Positions 5,887 to 11,741 of a DNA stretch of 11,741 nucleotides are shown here, piece after piece. The DNA is from UBA9732 sp963609725 (GTDB lineage Bacteria; Spirochaetota; Spirochaetia; Sphaerochaetales; Sphaerochaetaceae), in contig CAVDLI010000052.1 in assembly GCA_963609725.1 (NCBI GenBank), positions 1 to 11,741 of the forward strand, given 5' to 3'. The position numbers and the translations under genes are program-made. Numbering within the stretch: the stretch's first letter is position 1; every line of letters starts with the position of its first letter. The notes under the pieces are model-generated. The model made no database searches. It was not told the origin of the DNA and saw only the letters and a list, made by a program, of their open reading frames with translations.

Positions 5887-8415
5887 ATGAGCAAATATCC
5901 ATTTAATGAAACAGAACCCAAGTGGCAAAAGTATTGGGCAGAGCATAAAACATTCTCTGTAACAGAAGACCCTTCTTATTCAAAAGAAAAAAGAGCATAT
6001 ATTCTTGATATGTTCCCGTATCCATCAGGGGCTGGCCTCCATGTGGGACACCCAGAAGGATACACAGCAACAGATATTTATAGTCGTTATCTTAGAATGA
6101 ACGGATACAACGTTCTGCACCCAATGGGATTTGATTCTTTTGGACTTCCTGCAGAAAACTACGCAATACAAACAGGGACTCACCCTGCAATTACAACAGA
6201 AAAGAACATAAATACGTTTCGTAGACAAATAAAGAGTCTTGGCTTCTGCTACGACTGGGACAGAGAAATCTCAACTTGTGATCCAGAATATTACCACTGG
6301 ACACAATGGATTTTTGAAAAACTCTATGAGAAAGGCCTTGCATACGAAACTCAGGCTCCAATTAACTGGTGTCCAAACTGCAAGACAGGGCTTGCAAATG
6401 AAGAAGTCAAAGAAGGTCATTGCGAGCGTTGTGGAGCACAAGTAGAAAAGAAGAACATTAGACAATGGATGCTCAAAATTACTGCATATGCGCAGAGACT
6501 CTTAGACGATTTAGATCTCGTAGATTGGCCAGAAGCTGTCAAAACAATGCAGAGAAACTGGATTGGTAAGAGTGAAGGGGCATCGGTCTTATTTCAAGTG
6601 AAAGGCTTGGAAGAAGATAAAGATGGCAAGCTTGAAGTTTTTACTACAAGATGCGACACCCTTTTTGGGGCAACGTACATGGTTGTATCTCCAGAGCACC
6701 CGCTTGTTAAAAAGCTCACTACAAAAGAACAGCAGGAGCAAGTTGAAAAATACATCAAAGAGGCTGCAAAAAAGAGCGACTTAGACCGTACAGACCTTGC
6801 AAAAGAGAAGACTGGCGTGTTCTCTGGAAGTTATGCAATTAACCCCGTAAATGGCAAAGAAATTCCAATTTGGATTGCAGACTACGTACTCATTTCTTAC
6901 GGCACAGGTGCAATTATGGCTGTCCCTGCACACGATACACGCGACTGGGAATTTGCAAAAAAATTTGGACTTCCAATTATTGAAGTACTTAAAAGTGAAG
7001 TCGACGTGCAAACTCAAGCCTGGACAGAAGACGGCATACACGTAAATAGTGGCTTCCTTGATGGCTTAAATAAGGCCGATTCTATTGAGAAAATGATTTC
7101 TTTCCTCGAAGAAAAAGGCATTGGTCATAAAATGGTCAACTTTAAGCTTCGTGACTGGGTGTTCAGCCGTCAGCGCTACTGGGGGGAGCCAATACCTTTG
7201 GTACATTGCCCTCATTGTGGCACTGTAGTTGTTCCGGAAGACGAGCTTCCTCTAAAGTTGCCAGAAGTTGACAGTTATTTGCCTTCAGGAACAGGAGAAA
7301 GCCCTCTTGCAAACATAACAGACTGGGTGAATTGCAAGTGTCCAAAATGTGGTGCTCCTGCAAAAAGAGAAACAAACACAATGCCTCAATGGGGCGGTTC
7401 TTGCTGGTACTATCTCCGTTACATAGACCCACACAACAATGACAGATTTGTTGACCCAGAGAAAGAAAAATACTGGATGCCAGTTAATCTTTATATTGGC
7501 GGAACTGAACATGCTGTTCTTCACCTTCTTTATGCAAGATTTTGGCATAAAGTGCTTTTTGACCTTGGATTGGTTTCTACTCCAGAGCCTTTTGCTCGTC
7601 TTATAAATCAAGGAATGATAACCGCATTTGCGTATCAGAGAGCAAATAAATCACTAGTACAAACAGATCAGGTCATTGAAAAAGAACCGGGCGTGTTTGT
7701 TGACAAGAACACAGGAGAGGTTCTTGAACGTGTCATAGCAAAGATGTCCAAGAGCTTAAAGAATGTTATAAATCCTGACGAAGTAGAAGCTCAATATGGT
7801 GCAGACACTATGCGTATGTACGAAATGTTTATGGGACCTTTACAAGTTTCAAAACCATGGTCAACATCTGGAATAGCTGGTGTTTGGCGTTTTATTGATA
7901 AGATTTGGCGCCTTTCTGAAGAAAAGCCAATTGTTGATGAAAAAGCTCCTTTAGATCTTATGAAAAGTCTTCATAAGACAATAAAAAAAGTCACAGAAGA
8001 TACATCTTCTTTGAACTTTAACACAGCAATAAGCCAAATGATGATATATGTCAGTGACTTGTCAAAACTTGAGAACCTTCCCCGTGAAGCATGGGAGCCA
8101 TTTATCTTAATGCTAAGCCCGTATACACCGCATTTAGCAGAAGAGTTGTGGGAAAGAGCAGGTCATAGTCCTTCTGTAGCAAATGAGAAATGGCCAGTTT
8201 ATGACGCGTCTCTTACAGTTGATTCTCAAGTCTCTATTGTTGTTCAAATAAACGGCAAAGTTCGTGCAAAACTTACTATTGCAAAAGACACTCCAAAAGA
8301 AGAGATGATATCTTTAGCAAAAGACAACGATAACGTTAAACGTTATCTTGACGGAGCTTCCATTCTCAAAGAAATTGTAGTTCCAAATAAACTTGTGAGT
8401 TTTGTTGTGAAATGA
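5887..8415 (+). CDS. leuS: Leucyl-tRNA synthetase
   Basis: A class I aminoacyl-tRNA synthetase that activates leucine with ATP, charges tRNA-Leu and edits mischarged products. The Rossmann catalytic core shows the HIGH motif as HVGH (52-55) and KMSKS at 619-623. The CP1 editing domain has the threonine-rich TTRCDTLFG (253-261) and YGTGAIMAVPAHDTRD, where Asp353 matches the amino-acid-binding Asp of the editing site. Two zinc-ribbon-like Cys sets are seen: Cys162, 165, 179, 182 and Cys441, 444, 485, 488. The C-terminal anticodon-binding helical domain ends in a short module from about 785 with INGKVRAK. At 842 residues the enzyme is full length. The start matches the family (MSKYPFNETEPKWQKYW), yet has no usable Shine-Dalgarno site. 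It is monocistronic, diverges from yhhN and ends in a strong terminator. Confidence 0.97.
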   Translation: MSKYPFNETEPKWQKYWAEHKTFSVTEDPSYSKEKRAYILDMFPYPSGAGLHVGHPEGYTATDIYSRYLRMNGYNVLHPMGFDSFGLPAENYAIQTGTHPAITTEKNINTFRRQIKSLGFCYDWDREISTCDPEYYHWTQWIFEKLYEKGLAYETQAPINWCPNCKTGLANEEVKEGHCERCGAQVEKKNIRQWMLKITAYAQRLLDDLDLVDWPEAVKTMQRNWIGKSEGASVLFQVKGLEEDKDGKLEVFTTRCDTLFGATYMVVSPEHPLVKKLTTKEQQEQVEKYIKEAAKKSDLDRTDLAKEKTGVFSGSYAINPVNGKEIPIWIADYVLISYGTGAIMAVPAHDTRDWEFAKKFGLPIIEVLKSEVDVQTQAWTEDGIHVNSGFLDGLNKADSIEKMISFLEEKGIGHKMVNFKLRDWVFSRQRYWGEPIPLVHCPHCGTVVVPEDELPLKLPEVDSYLPSGTGESPLANITDWVNCKCPKCGAPAKRETNTMPQWGGSCWYYLRYIDPHNNDRFVDPEKEKYWMPVNLYIGGTEHAVLHLLYARFWHKVLFDLGLVSTPEPFARLINQGMITAFAYQRANKSLVQTDQVIEKEPGVFVDKNTGEVLERVIAKMSKSLKNVINPDEVEAQYGADTMRMYEMFMGPLQVSKPWSTSGIAGVWRFIDKIWRLSEEKPIVDEKAPLDLMKSLHKTIKKVTEDTSSLNFNTAISQMMIYVSDLSKLENLPREAWEPFILMLSPYTPHLAEELWERAGHSPSVANEKWPVYDASLTVDSQVSIVVQINGKVRAKLTIAKDTPKEEMISLAKDNDNVKRYLDGASILKEIVVPNKLVSFVVK

Positions 8416-8428
8416 GGTTTTTGTAAAT
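8413..8428. repeat. Intergenic repeat copy 4 overlapping the leuS stop
   Basis: TGAGGTTTTTGTAAAT begins at the leuS TGA stop codon itself; read on the minus strand it is ATTTACAAAAACCTCA. Only the core of the element is conserved here. It has no inverted partner and lies just before the leuS terminator. Confidence 0.5.
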
Positions 8429-8442
8429 ATTATTGAGTATTC

Positions 8443-8491
8443 AAGACTGTTGTGTGTTCCTTTTTTAGGTCATTGCAACAGTCTTTTTTTT
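8443..8491 (+). terminator. Intrinsic terminator of leuS
   Basis: A perfect 10-bp stem AAGACTGTTG (8443-8452) with CAACAGTCTT (8476-8485) and a 23-nt loop runs into eight Ts (8484-8491), 28 bp after the leuS stop. The T run is on the plus strand only, so it serves leuS and not the converging gtrA gene. Confidence 0.88.
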
Positions 8492-8567
8492 GTAAAATTC
8501 ATGAAGTGGGGTTATAAAGATATCGGTCTTGAGAATTGGAGAGAAAGTAGCCTTGTGGGATGTAAGA

Positions 8568-8996
8568 TTAGGCTTGAGAGTCCTCGTTTTTTGAAGTGCT
8601 GCTTGCAGTATCAATAGAGCCCCTGAAGACGACATATGTGTCAAAAAGGTATTCTGTAACAAAATTGATTAGCATATTTATTAGAGTAACAATATATTCG
8701 TTCCATTGAGGGCCTGTTGTGAGGTATTTCTCAAGAAGTGTTGAAAGAGGAGTAAATACACAATAAAAACCAAAAACTTTAAGCATTGCAATTGGGACAT
8801 TGTTTGAACTTTTGAATGTAAATTTTCTGTTTAGCGTGAAATTCCAAATTATGGATAAAACAAGGCCAATAAGATAGCTTATCCAATATTCAAGATGCGC
8901 AATTTCGTTCAAAAGCGTAAAAGAGCCAATTTGTATTAACCCTGCAGAAATAGAAAAAAGTCCAAATTTTATCTTTCTAGCTAGTTCTTTGTTCAT
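8568..8996 (-). CDS. GtrA-family small membrane protein
   Basis: A 142-residue protein with four predicted transmembrane segments (about 10-30, 38-57, 70-92 and 98-117), the layout of the GtrA family. Members are thought to move or flip polyprenyl-phosphate-linked sugars for cell-surface polysaccharide or glycosylation. The family signature is visible after the second segment, in WNFTLNRKFTFKS (about 51-63), with conserved Asn, Arg and Phe. The C-terminal 20 residues are a polar Ser/Thr/Asp tail. GAGG lies 9 nt before the ATG. It stands alone, converging on leuS and diverging from xpt; no glycosyltransferase partner is in the window, so its substrate cannot be inferred. A candidate minus-strand promoter lies about 80 bp upstream, leaving a leader of about 70 nt that holds a copy of the intergenic repeat. 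I see no canonical terminator after it. Confidence 0.82.
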   Translation of the reverse strand: MNKELARKIKFGLFSISAGLIQIGSFTLLNEIAHLEYWISYLIGLVLSIIWNFTLNRKFTFKSSNNVPIAMLKVFGFYCVFTPLSTLLEKYLTTGPQWNEYIVTLINMLINFVTEYLFDTYVVFRGSIDTASSTSKNEDSQA

Positions 8997-9035
8997 TTCA
9001 ATGATCCTCTATAATTGGAGAAGTTTGTAAAACTG

Positions 9036-9058
9036 CAAGAGATTTTAGCAAAACCTCA
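9036..9058 (+). repeat. Intergenic repeat copy 5 in the gtrA leader
   Basis: CAAGAG (9036-9041) followed by ATTTTAGCAAAACCTCA aligns with copies 1 to 3 but has one A fewer in the A run. It lies inside the predicted gtrA 5' leader. Confidence 0.45.
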
Positions 9059-9074
9059 AAGGAAGTTTGAACAT

Positions 9075-9103
9075 ATTATAAACATTTGTGCAAGCTGTTC
9101 CAA
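9075..9103 (-). promoter_or_regulatory. Candidate gtrA promoter
   Basis: On the minus strand TTGGAA (9103-9098), a 17-bp spacer and a perfect TATAAT (9080-9075) form a good sigma-70-like promoter, with transcription starting near 9068. The -35 sits within the dyad at 9087-9123, so a protein bound to the dyad would block or modulate it. Confidence 0.55.
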
Positions 9104-9138
9104 CTAAGGGAACAGTCCGCACAGTGAGTTCAGCTTGC
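9087..9138. other. Dyad / RNA hairpin with a competing stem in the gtrA-xpt divergent region
   Basis: CTGTTCC (9095-9101) and GGAACAG (9109-9115) form a perfect 7-bp stem with loop AACTAAG. TGTGC (9087-9091) and GCACA (9119-9123) extend it by 5 bp beyond a small internal loop. GCAAGCTG (9090-9097) can instead pair with CAGCTTGC (9131-9138), 8 bp, which excludes the lower part of the first hairpin. It may be an operator, a structured RNA or part of a decayed element; I recognise no known family. It does not fit the purine riboswitch consensus. Confidence 0.5.
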
Positions 9139-9179
9139 TTAGAAGTTCATATGGGGCTTCATTTTTTTACAATCCCTAA

Positions 9180-9206
9180 TTGACACTCATAACCTTTTTG
9201 CACAAT
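9180..9206 (+). promoter_or_regulatory. Candidate promoter of xpt-guaA
   Basis: A perfect -35 TTGACA (9180-9185) is followed by CACAAT (9201-9206) with a short 15-bp spacer. The predicted start point falls at or just before the xpt ATG at 9215, and no Shine-Dalgarno site is present, so a leaderless message is possible. The -10 match is weak. Confidence 0.4.
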
Positions 9207-9214
9207 AGTTTTGT

Positions 9215-9796
9215 ATGGACGAATTAGAAGCACGAATATTAGAGGAAGGCAAAGTCCTTCCTGGAAACATTATCAAGGTCGGCTCGTTTCTAAACCACAG
9301 AGTCGACACCGCATTTATGTCCAAAATAGCTGAAGAATTCAAAAAATATTTTGACATTAGCAAAGTCTCTTTAATCTTCACTGCAGAAGCTAGTGGAATT
9401 GCTCTAGCTGCTGTATGTTCTTACATTTACAAAAAGCCCATGTTGTTTGCAAAAAAAGCCAAGAGTGACAACATTGAGGGAGGCTTGGTTTGTAGTCAAA
9501 TTCATTCTTATACATATAACAAAACAGTAACTCTCATGGTAGAAGATGGAATGATAAAACCTTCTGATAATGTTCTTATTATTGATGATTTCTTGGCAAA
9601 CGGGGAAGCCTTAAAAGGGCTTATACACATAGTTGAGAAAACAGGTGCCCATCTTGAAGGAATTGGAGTTGCAATAGAAAAAGGATTTCAAGGCGGTGGA
9701 GATAAAATCAGAAGTGCTGGATATAATTTAAAATCTCTTGCAATTATTGATTCTATAGATGATGGAATTATCCGCTTTAGGGAGCAAGAGAAATGA
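9215..9796 (+). CDS. xpt: Xanthine phosphoribosyltransferase
   Basis: Purine salvage enzyme that joins xanthine and PRPP to give XMP and pyrophosphate in the cytoplasm. At 193 residues it matches the size of the Bacillus subtilis enzyme. The N-terminus EEGKVLPGNIIKV...FLNHRVD is typical of Xpt, and the PRPP-binding loop is VLIIDDFLANGEA (120-132). Further family features are FAEASG-like TAEASG (56-61) near the purine site and the flexible region around 80-100. The start agrees with the family although there is no Shine-Dalgarno site; a promoter-like pair ends 8 nt upstream. It overlaps guaA by 4 bp (ATGA), so the product XMP is made next to the enzyme that uses it. Adenine phosphoribosyltransferase is less likely given the N-terminal match. 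Confidence 0.93.
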   Translation: MDELEARILEEGKVLPGNIIKVGSFLNHRVDTAFMSKIAEEFKKYFDISKVSLIFTAEASGIALAAVCSYIYKKPMLFAKKAKSDNIEGGLVCSQIHSYTYNKTVTLMVEDGMIKPSDNVLIIDDFLANGEALKGLIHIVEKTGAHLEGIGVAIEKGFQGGGDKIRSAGYNLKSLAIIDSIDDGIIRFREQEK

Positions 9797-11380
9797 GTAA
9801 TGTTAATAAAAATACAAATGAGAAAGTGTTAGTCTTAGATTTTGGAGGTCAATATAATCAGCTTATAGCACGTAGAGTTAGAGAAATGAATGTGTACTGT
9901 GAAGTGCATCCTTTTAGCTGGTCAATAGAAGATATCAAGGCTTACAATCCCAAAGCAATCATCTTTACAGGTGGTCCCTCTAGCGTGTACAACAATGGCT
10001 CTCCAAAGCCAGATGTTCGTATTTTCTCACTAGGTGTTCCAATTTTGGGCATTTGTTATGGCGCTCAAATTATGGCATATTCTCTTGGCGGAGAAGTAGT
10101 TCCAGCTCCATCTGTTGCTTCAAGAGAATACGGAAAAACAGAAACTGTTTTTGATAAAACATCCTTAATTTTCAAAGATATCCCAGAAGAAGATATTGTT
10201 TGGATGAGCCATGGAGATAGTGTTCAAAAACTGCCTGAAGGATTTAAGGCATCTGCAAAAACATCTGCATGTCCTTATGCTGCATTTGAAAATCCAACAT
10301 TGAAATTTTATGCGGTTCAATTTCATCCAGAAGTAAATCATACATTACACGGTTTTGAAATTTTGAGGGCTTTTGTGTTAGATGTTGCAAAAGTTTCTCC
10401 TACGTGGACTATGACAAATTTCATGAAAACTTCTATTTTGGACTTAAAGGAAAAACTTGGTTCTTCAAAAGCTCTTCTTGCGCTTTCTGGTGGTGTAGAC
10501 AGCTCTGTAGCAGCAGCACTTTTGTCTCAAGCAATAGGTAAGAATTTGACATGTGTATTTGTTGACCATGGACTTCTCAGAAAAGATGAAGGGGATCAAG
10601 TTGAAGAAGTTTTTTCAAAATATCCAATTAATTTTATAAGGGTGGATGCTAGATCTCGCTTTCTTGAACGTCTTAAGGGTGTCACNNNNNNNNNNGGGTG
10701 TCACAGAGCCAGAAAGAAAACGCAAGATTATTGGAGAAGAATTTATAAGAGTTTTTGAAGAAACTTCCAAAGGTCTTGGAGATATAGAATATCTTGTACA
10801 AGGTACAATTTATCCCGATGTTATTGAATCAGGTTTAGGAAACTCTGCTGTAATTAAAAGCCATCACAATGTTGGAGGACTTCCAGACAACATTGGATTT
10901 AATGGTATTATTGAACCTTTAAGAATGTTGTTTAAAGACGAAGTGAGAAAACTTGGAGTTGAATTAGGATTGCCTGAAATTCTTGTAAACAGGCAACCAT
11001 TTCCAGGACCAGGGCTTGCAATTAGAGTCCTTGGAGAGGTCTCAGAAGAAAAGCTTAATATCCTAAGAGAAGCAGATTGGATTTTTAGAAGCGAGCTTGA
11101 ATTAAGCGCCCAAAATGGCATTAATATAGCAAAAAATCAATACTTTGCCGTGTTAACAAACATTAAAAGTGTTGGTGTCATGGGAGACAGCAGAACATAC
11201 GACTACACTATTGCTCTGCGTAGCGTAGAAACTAGTGATTTCATGACAGCCTCCATTTCTAGAATTCCATACGAAATTCTAGAAAAAGTTTCCAACCGCA
11301 TTGTCAACGAAGTTCCCCACGTCAACCGCGTTGTCTACGACATCACCAGCAAACCGCCAGCAACCATTGAGTGGGAATGA
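9793..11380 (+). CDS. guaA: GMP synthase (glutamine-hydrolysing), split by an assembly gap
   Basis: Converts XMP to GMP using ATP and glutamine, the last step of guanine nucleotide synthesis. The N-terminal class I glutamine amidotransferase has GICYGAQIMA with nucleophile Cys88 and the partners His178 and Glu180 in QFHPE. The ATP-pyrophosphatase domain carries the P-loop SGGVDSS (232-238). The C-terminal dimerisation domain includes RQPFPGPGLAIRVLG and ends in KPPATIEWE, the normal GuaA terminus. The frame changes at ten Ns (10686-10695) flanked by a duplicated GGGTGTCAC; removing 19 nt joins LKGV directly to TEPERKRKIIG, as in normal GuaA, and gives 522 residues, the family size. The gene is therefore almost certainly intact. 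GGGAG about 8 nt before the ATG and the 4-bp overlap with xpt suggest translational coupling. Confidence 0.95.
10677..10704. other. Assembly gap: ten Ns flanked by a 9-bp duplication
   Basis: GGGTGTCAC at 10677-10685 is repeated at 10696-10704 on either side of ten Ns. The arrangement fits two contig ends that overlap by 9 bp but were scaffolded and not merged. Deleting one copy and the Ns (19 nt) restores the guaA reading frame. Confidence 0.92.
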
Positions 11381-11393
11381 TTGCAGTTGGTGT

Positions 11394-11426
11394 TTAATTC
11401 ATTTTGTTGTAAAAAATTAACTTTTT
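11394..11426 (+). terminator. Possible AT-rich terminator of xpt-guaA
   Basis: TTAATT (11394-11399) and TTTT (11402-11405) pair with AAAA (11411-11414) and AATTAA (11415-11420) around loop GTTGT, with a 2-nt bulge, and C plus five Ts follow. The stem is all A-T, so it would be weak; it lies 13 bp after the guaA stop, where a terminator is expected. Confidence 0.45.
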
Positions 11427-11438
11427 CGAAAACCTCTT
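11422..11438 (+). repeat. Intergenic repeat copy 6 after guaA
   Basis: TTTTTCGAAAACCTCTT holds a degenerate core (CGAAAACCTC at 11427-11436). It is the weakest copy and is called mainly because every other large intergenic gap has one. Confidence 0.35.
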
Positions 11439-11550
11439 TATATAACGATTTTTTCTAGAAAACAAGGAAAAGGTGCTAAAGGTTCATAATCTTTAATATT
11501 CATAAAGCAAGCGTATGGTTTTTCTGGGGCAATCATTTTTTTATACTCAA

Positions 11551-11630
11551 AATCGCCTATTGGTGTCGCGAATCGCCTAAAAACGATATAAAAATAGGAG
11601 TTTAATCTCCAAAACAGTTGATAAATCGCC
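11551..11630 (+). repeat. AATCGCC repeats upstream of the Fic gene
   Basis: AATCGCCTA occurs at 11551-11559 and 11571-11579, exactly 20 bp apart, and AATCGCC again at 11624-11630, between the -35 and -10 of the candidate Fic promoter. A reverse-oriented GCGAT lies at 11651-11655. The arrangement resembles operator sites for a repressor, but no regulator is in view. The rest of 11381-11675 holds a weak terminator, the repeat copy 6 and no convincing gene. Confidence 0.4.
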
Positions 11631-11646
11631 AAAAATACTATATTTT
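11618..11646 (+). promoter_or_regulatory. Candidate promoter of the Fic gene
   Basis: TTGATA (11618-11623), a 17-bp spacer and TATTTT (11641-11646) precede GAGGTG (11661-11666) and the ATG at 11676. The -35 is good and the -10 moderate. The promoter implies that the Fic gene is transcribed apart from xpt-guaA. Confidence 0.45.
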
Positions 11647-11675
11647 TTATGCGATAAAAAGAGGTGTGTGAGATT

Positions 11676-11741
11676 ATGTACAAAGTATTTGATTATTCCA
11701 AGCTTGAAAGCAGAACCTGGGACAAGGAAATTCTGAACTAT
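11676..11741 (+). CDS. Fic-family protein, 5' end only
   Basis: Only 22 codons are present before the window ends, and the frame is open to the last base. The translation contains YSKLESRTWDKEIL, which resembles the start of large single-chain Fic/DOC proteins that begin with a short segment of the type 'Tyr-x-x-Leu-x-x-x-x-Trp-(Asp/Asn)-x-Glu-Ile'. Such proteins use an HPFxxGNGR motif to transfer AMP or another nucleotide moiety to target proteins; that motif would lie outside the window. A GAGGTG site lies about 9 nt before the ATG and a promoter candidate further upstream. The call rests on remembered similarity of a short N-terminus and should be treated as provisional. Confidence 0.55.
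   Translation, partial: MYKVFDYSKLESRTWDKEILNY

Noticed and set aside
7163..7611. Minus-strand open frames within leuS
   Set aside because: They are shadows of the zinc-domain and core region of leuS, which is intact and conserved.
8465..8662. Minus-strand open frame of 65 codons overlapping the gtrA 3' end
   Set aside because: It runs in another frame through the end of gtrA and the leuS terminator and shows no family features.
9149..9178. Purine riboswitch suggested by ATATGG and a T run before xpt
   Set aside because: The conserved TATGG and TTTCTACC core with its three-helix junction is not present, and the T run follows only a 4-bp stem.
9793..11380. guaA as a frameshifted pseudogene
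   Set aside because: The frame break coincides exactly with Ns and a flanking duplication, and all catalytic motifs on both sides are intact.
11438..11683. Minus-strand open frame of 81 codons after guaA
   Set aside because: It overlaps the Fic start, its promoter and the AATCGCC repeats, has no clear Shine-Dalgarno site and no recognised family. The C-terminal 40 residues look slightly protein-like, so a gene remnant cannot be fully excluded.
1..11741. CRISPR array, tRNA, rRNA, insertion sequence or prophage
   Set aside because: No regularly spaced long repeats, tRNA-like fold, rRNA sequence, transposase or integrase gene was seen in either strand.

Overview
The window is AT-rich, densely coded bacterial DNA with seven complete housekeeping or accessory genes and the first codons of an eighth. 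The best guess for the host is a Treponema-like spirochaete. The ParC/ParE pair is of the short type shared by spirochaetes and Bacteroidetes, while the clear Shine-Dalgarno sites (for example GGAGG before parC) and the 842-residue LeuRS argue against Bacteroidetes. This assignment is inference from remembered family resemblance, not a search.

Layout. Positions 1-56 hold the terminator of a plus-strand gene that lies outside the window. A minus-strand block follows, transcribed from right to left: yhhN-like membrane protein (5720-5043), parE (4916-3081), parC (3069-913) and an RluA-type pseudouridine synthase (862-122). parE and parC are 11 bp apart and parC and the synthase 50 bp apart, so these three probably form one operon. 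leuS (5887-8415) diverges from yhhN and ends in a strong intrinsic terminator. A small GtrA-family membrane protein (8996-8568, minus) converges on leuS and diverges from the purine operon xpt-guaA (9215-11380, plus), whose genes overlap by 4 bp. A Fic-family gene begins at 11676 and runs off the window.

How the genes work together. ParC and ParE are the two subunits of topoisomerase IV. Xpt salvages xanthine to XMP and GuaA aminates XMP to GMP, so the xpt-guaA pair is a complete two-step route from xanthine to GMP. LeuRS, GtrA, the YhhN-like protein and Fic have no evident functional link to their neighbours.

Oddities. guaA is interrupted by ten Ns flanked by a 9-bp duplication. Collapsing the duplicate restores one open frame, so the break is an assembly artefact and not a pseudogene. 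Every intergenic gap of more than 100 bp carries at least one copy of a short element with the core CAAAAACCTC, in two places as part of hairpins. The gtrA/xpt divergent region contains a strong dyad with a competing pairing. Three genes without a Shine-Dalgarno site (parE, leuS, xpt) have -10-like boxes 7-8 nt before the start codon, which suggests leaderless transcripts. I see no CRISPR array, tRNA, rRNA, insertion sequence or phage gene. No gap without a gene reaches 300 bp; the longest (11381-11675) is described below. I did not find a convincing new multi-gene system.
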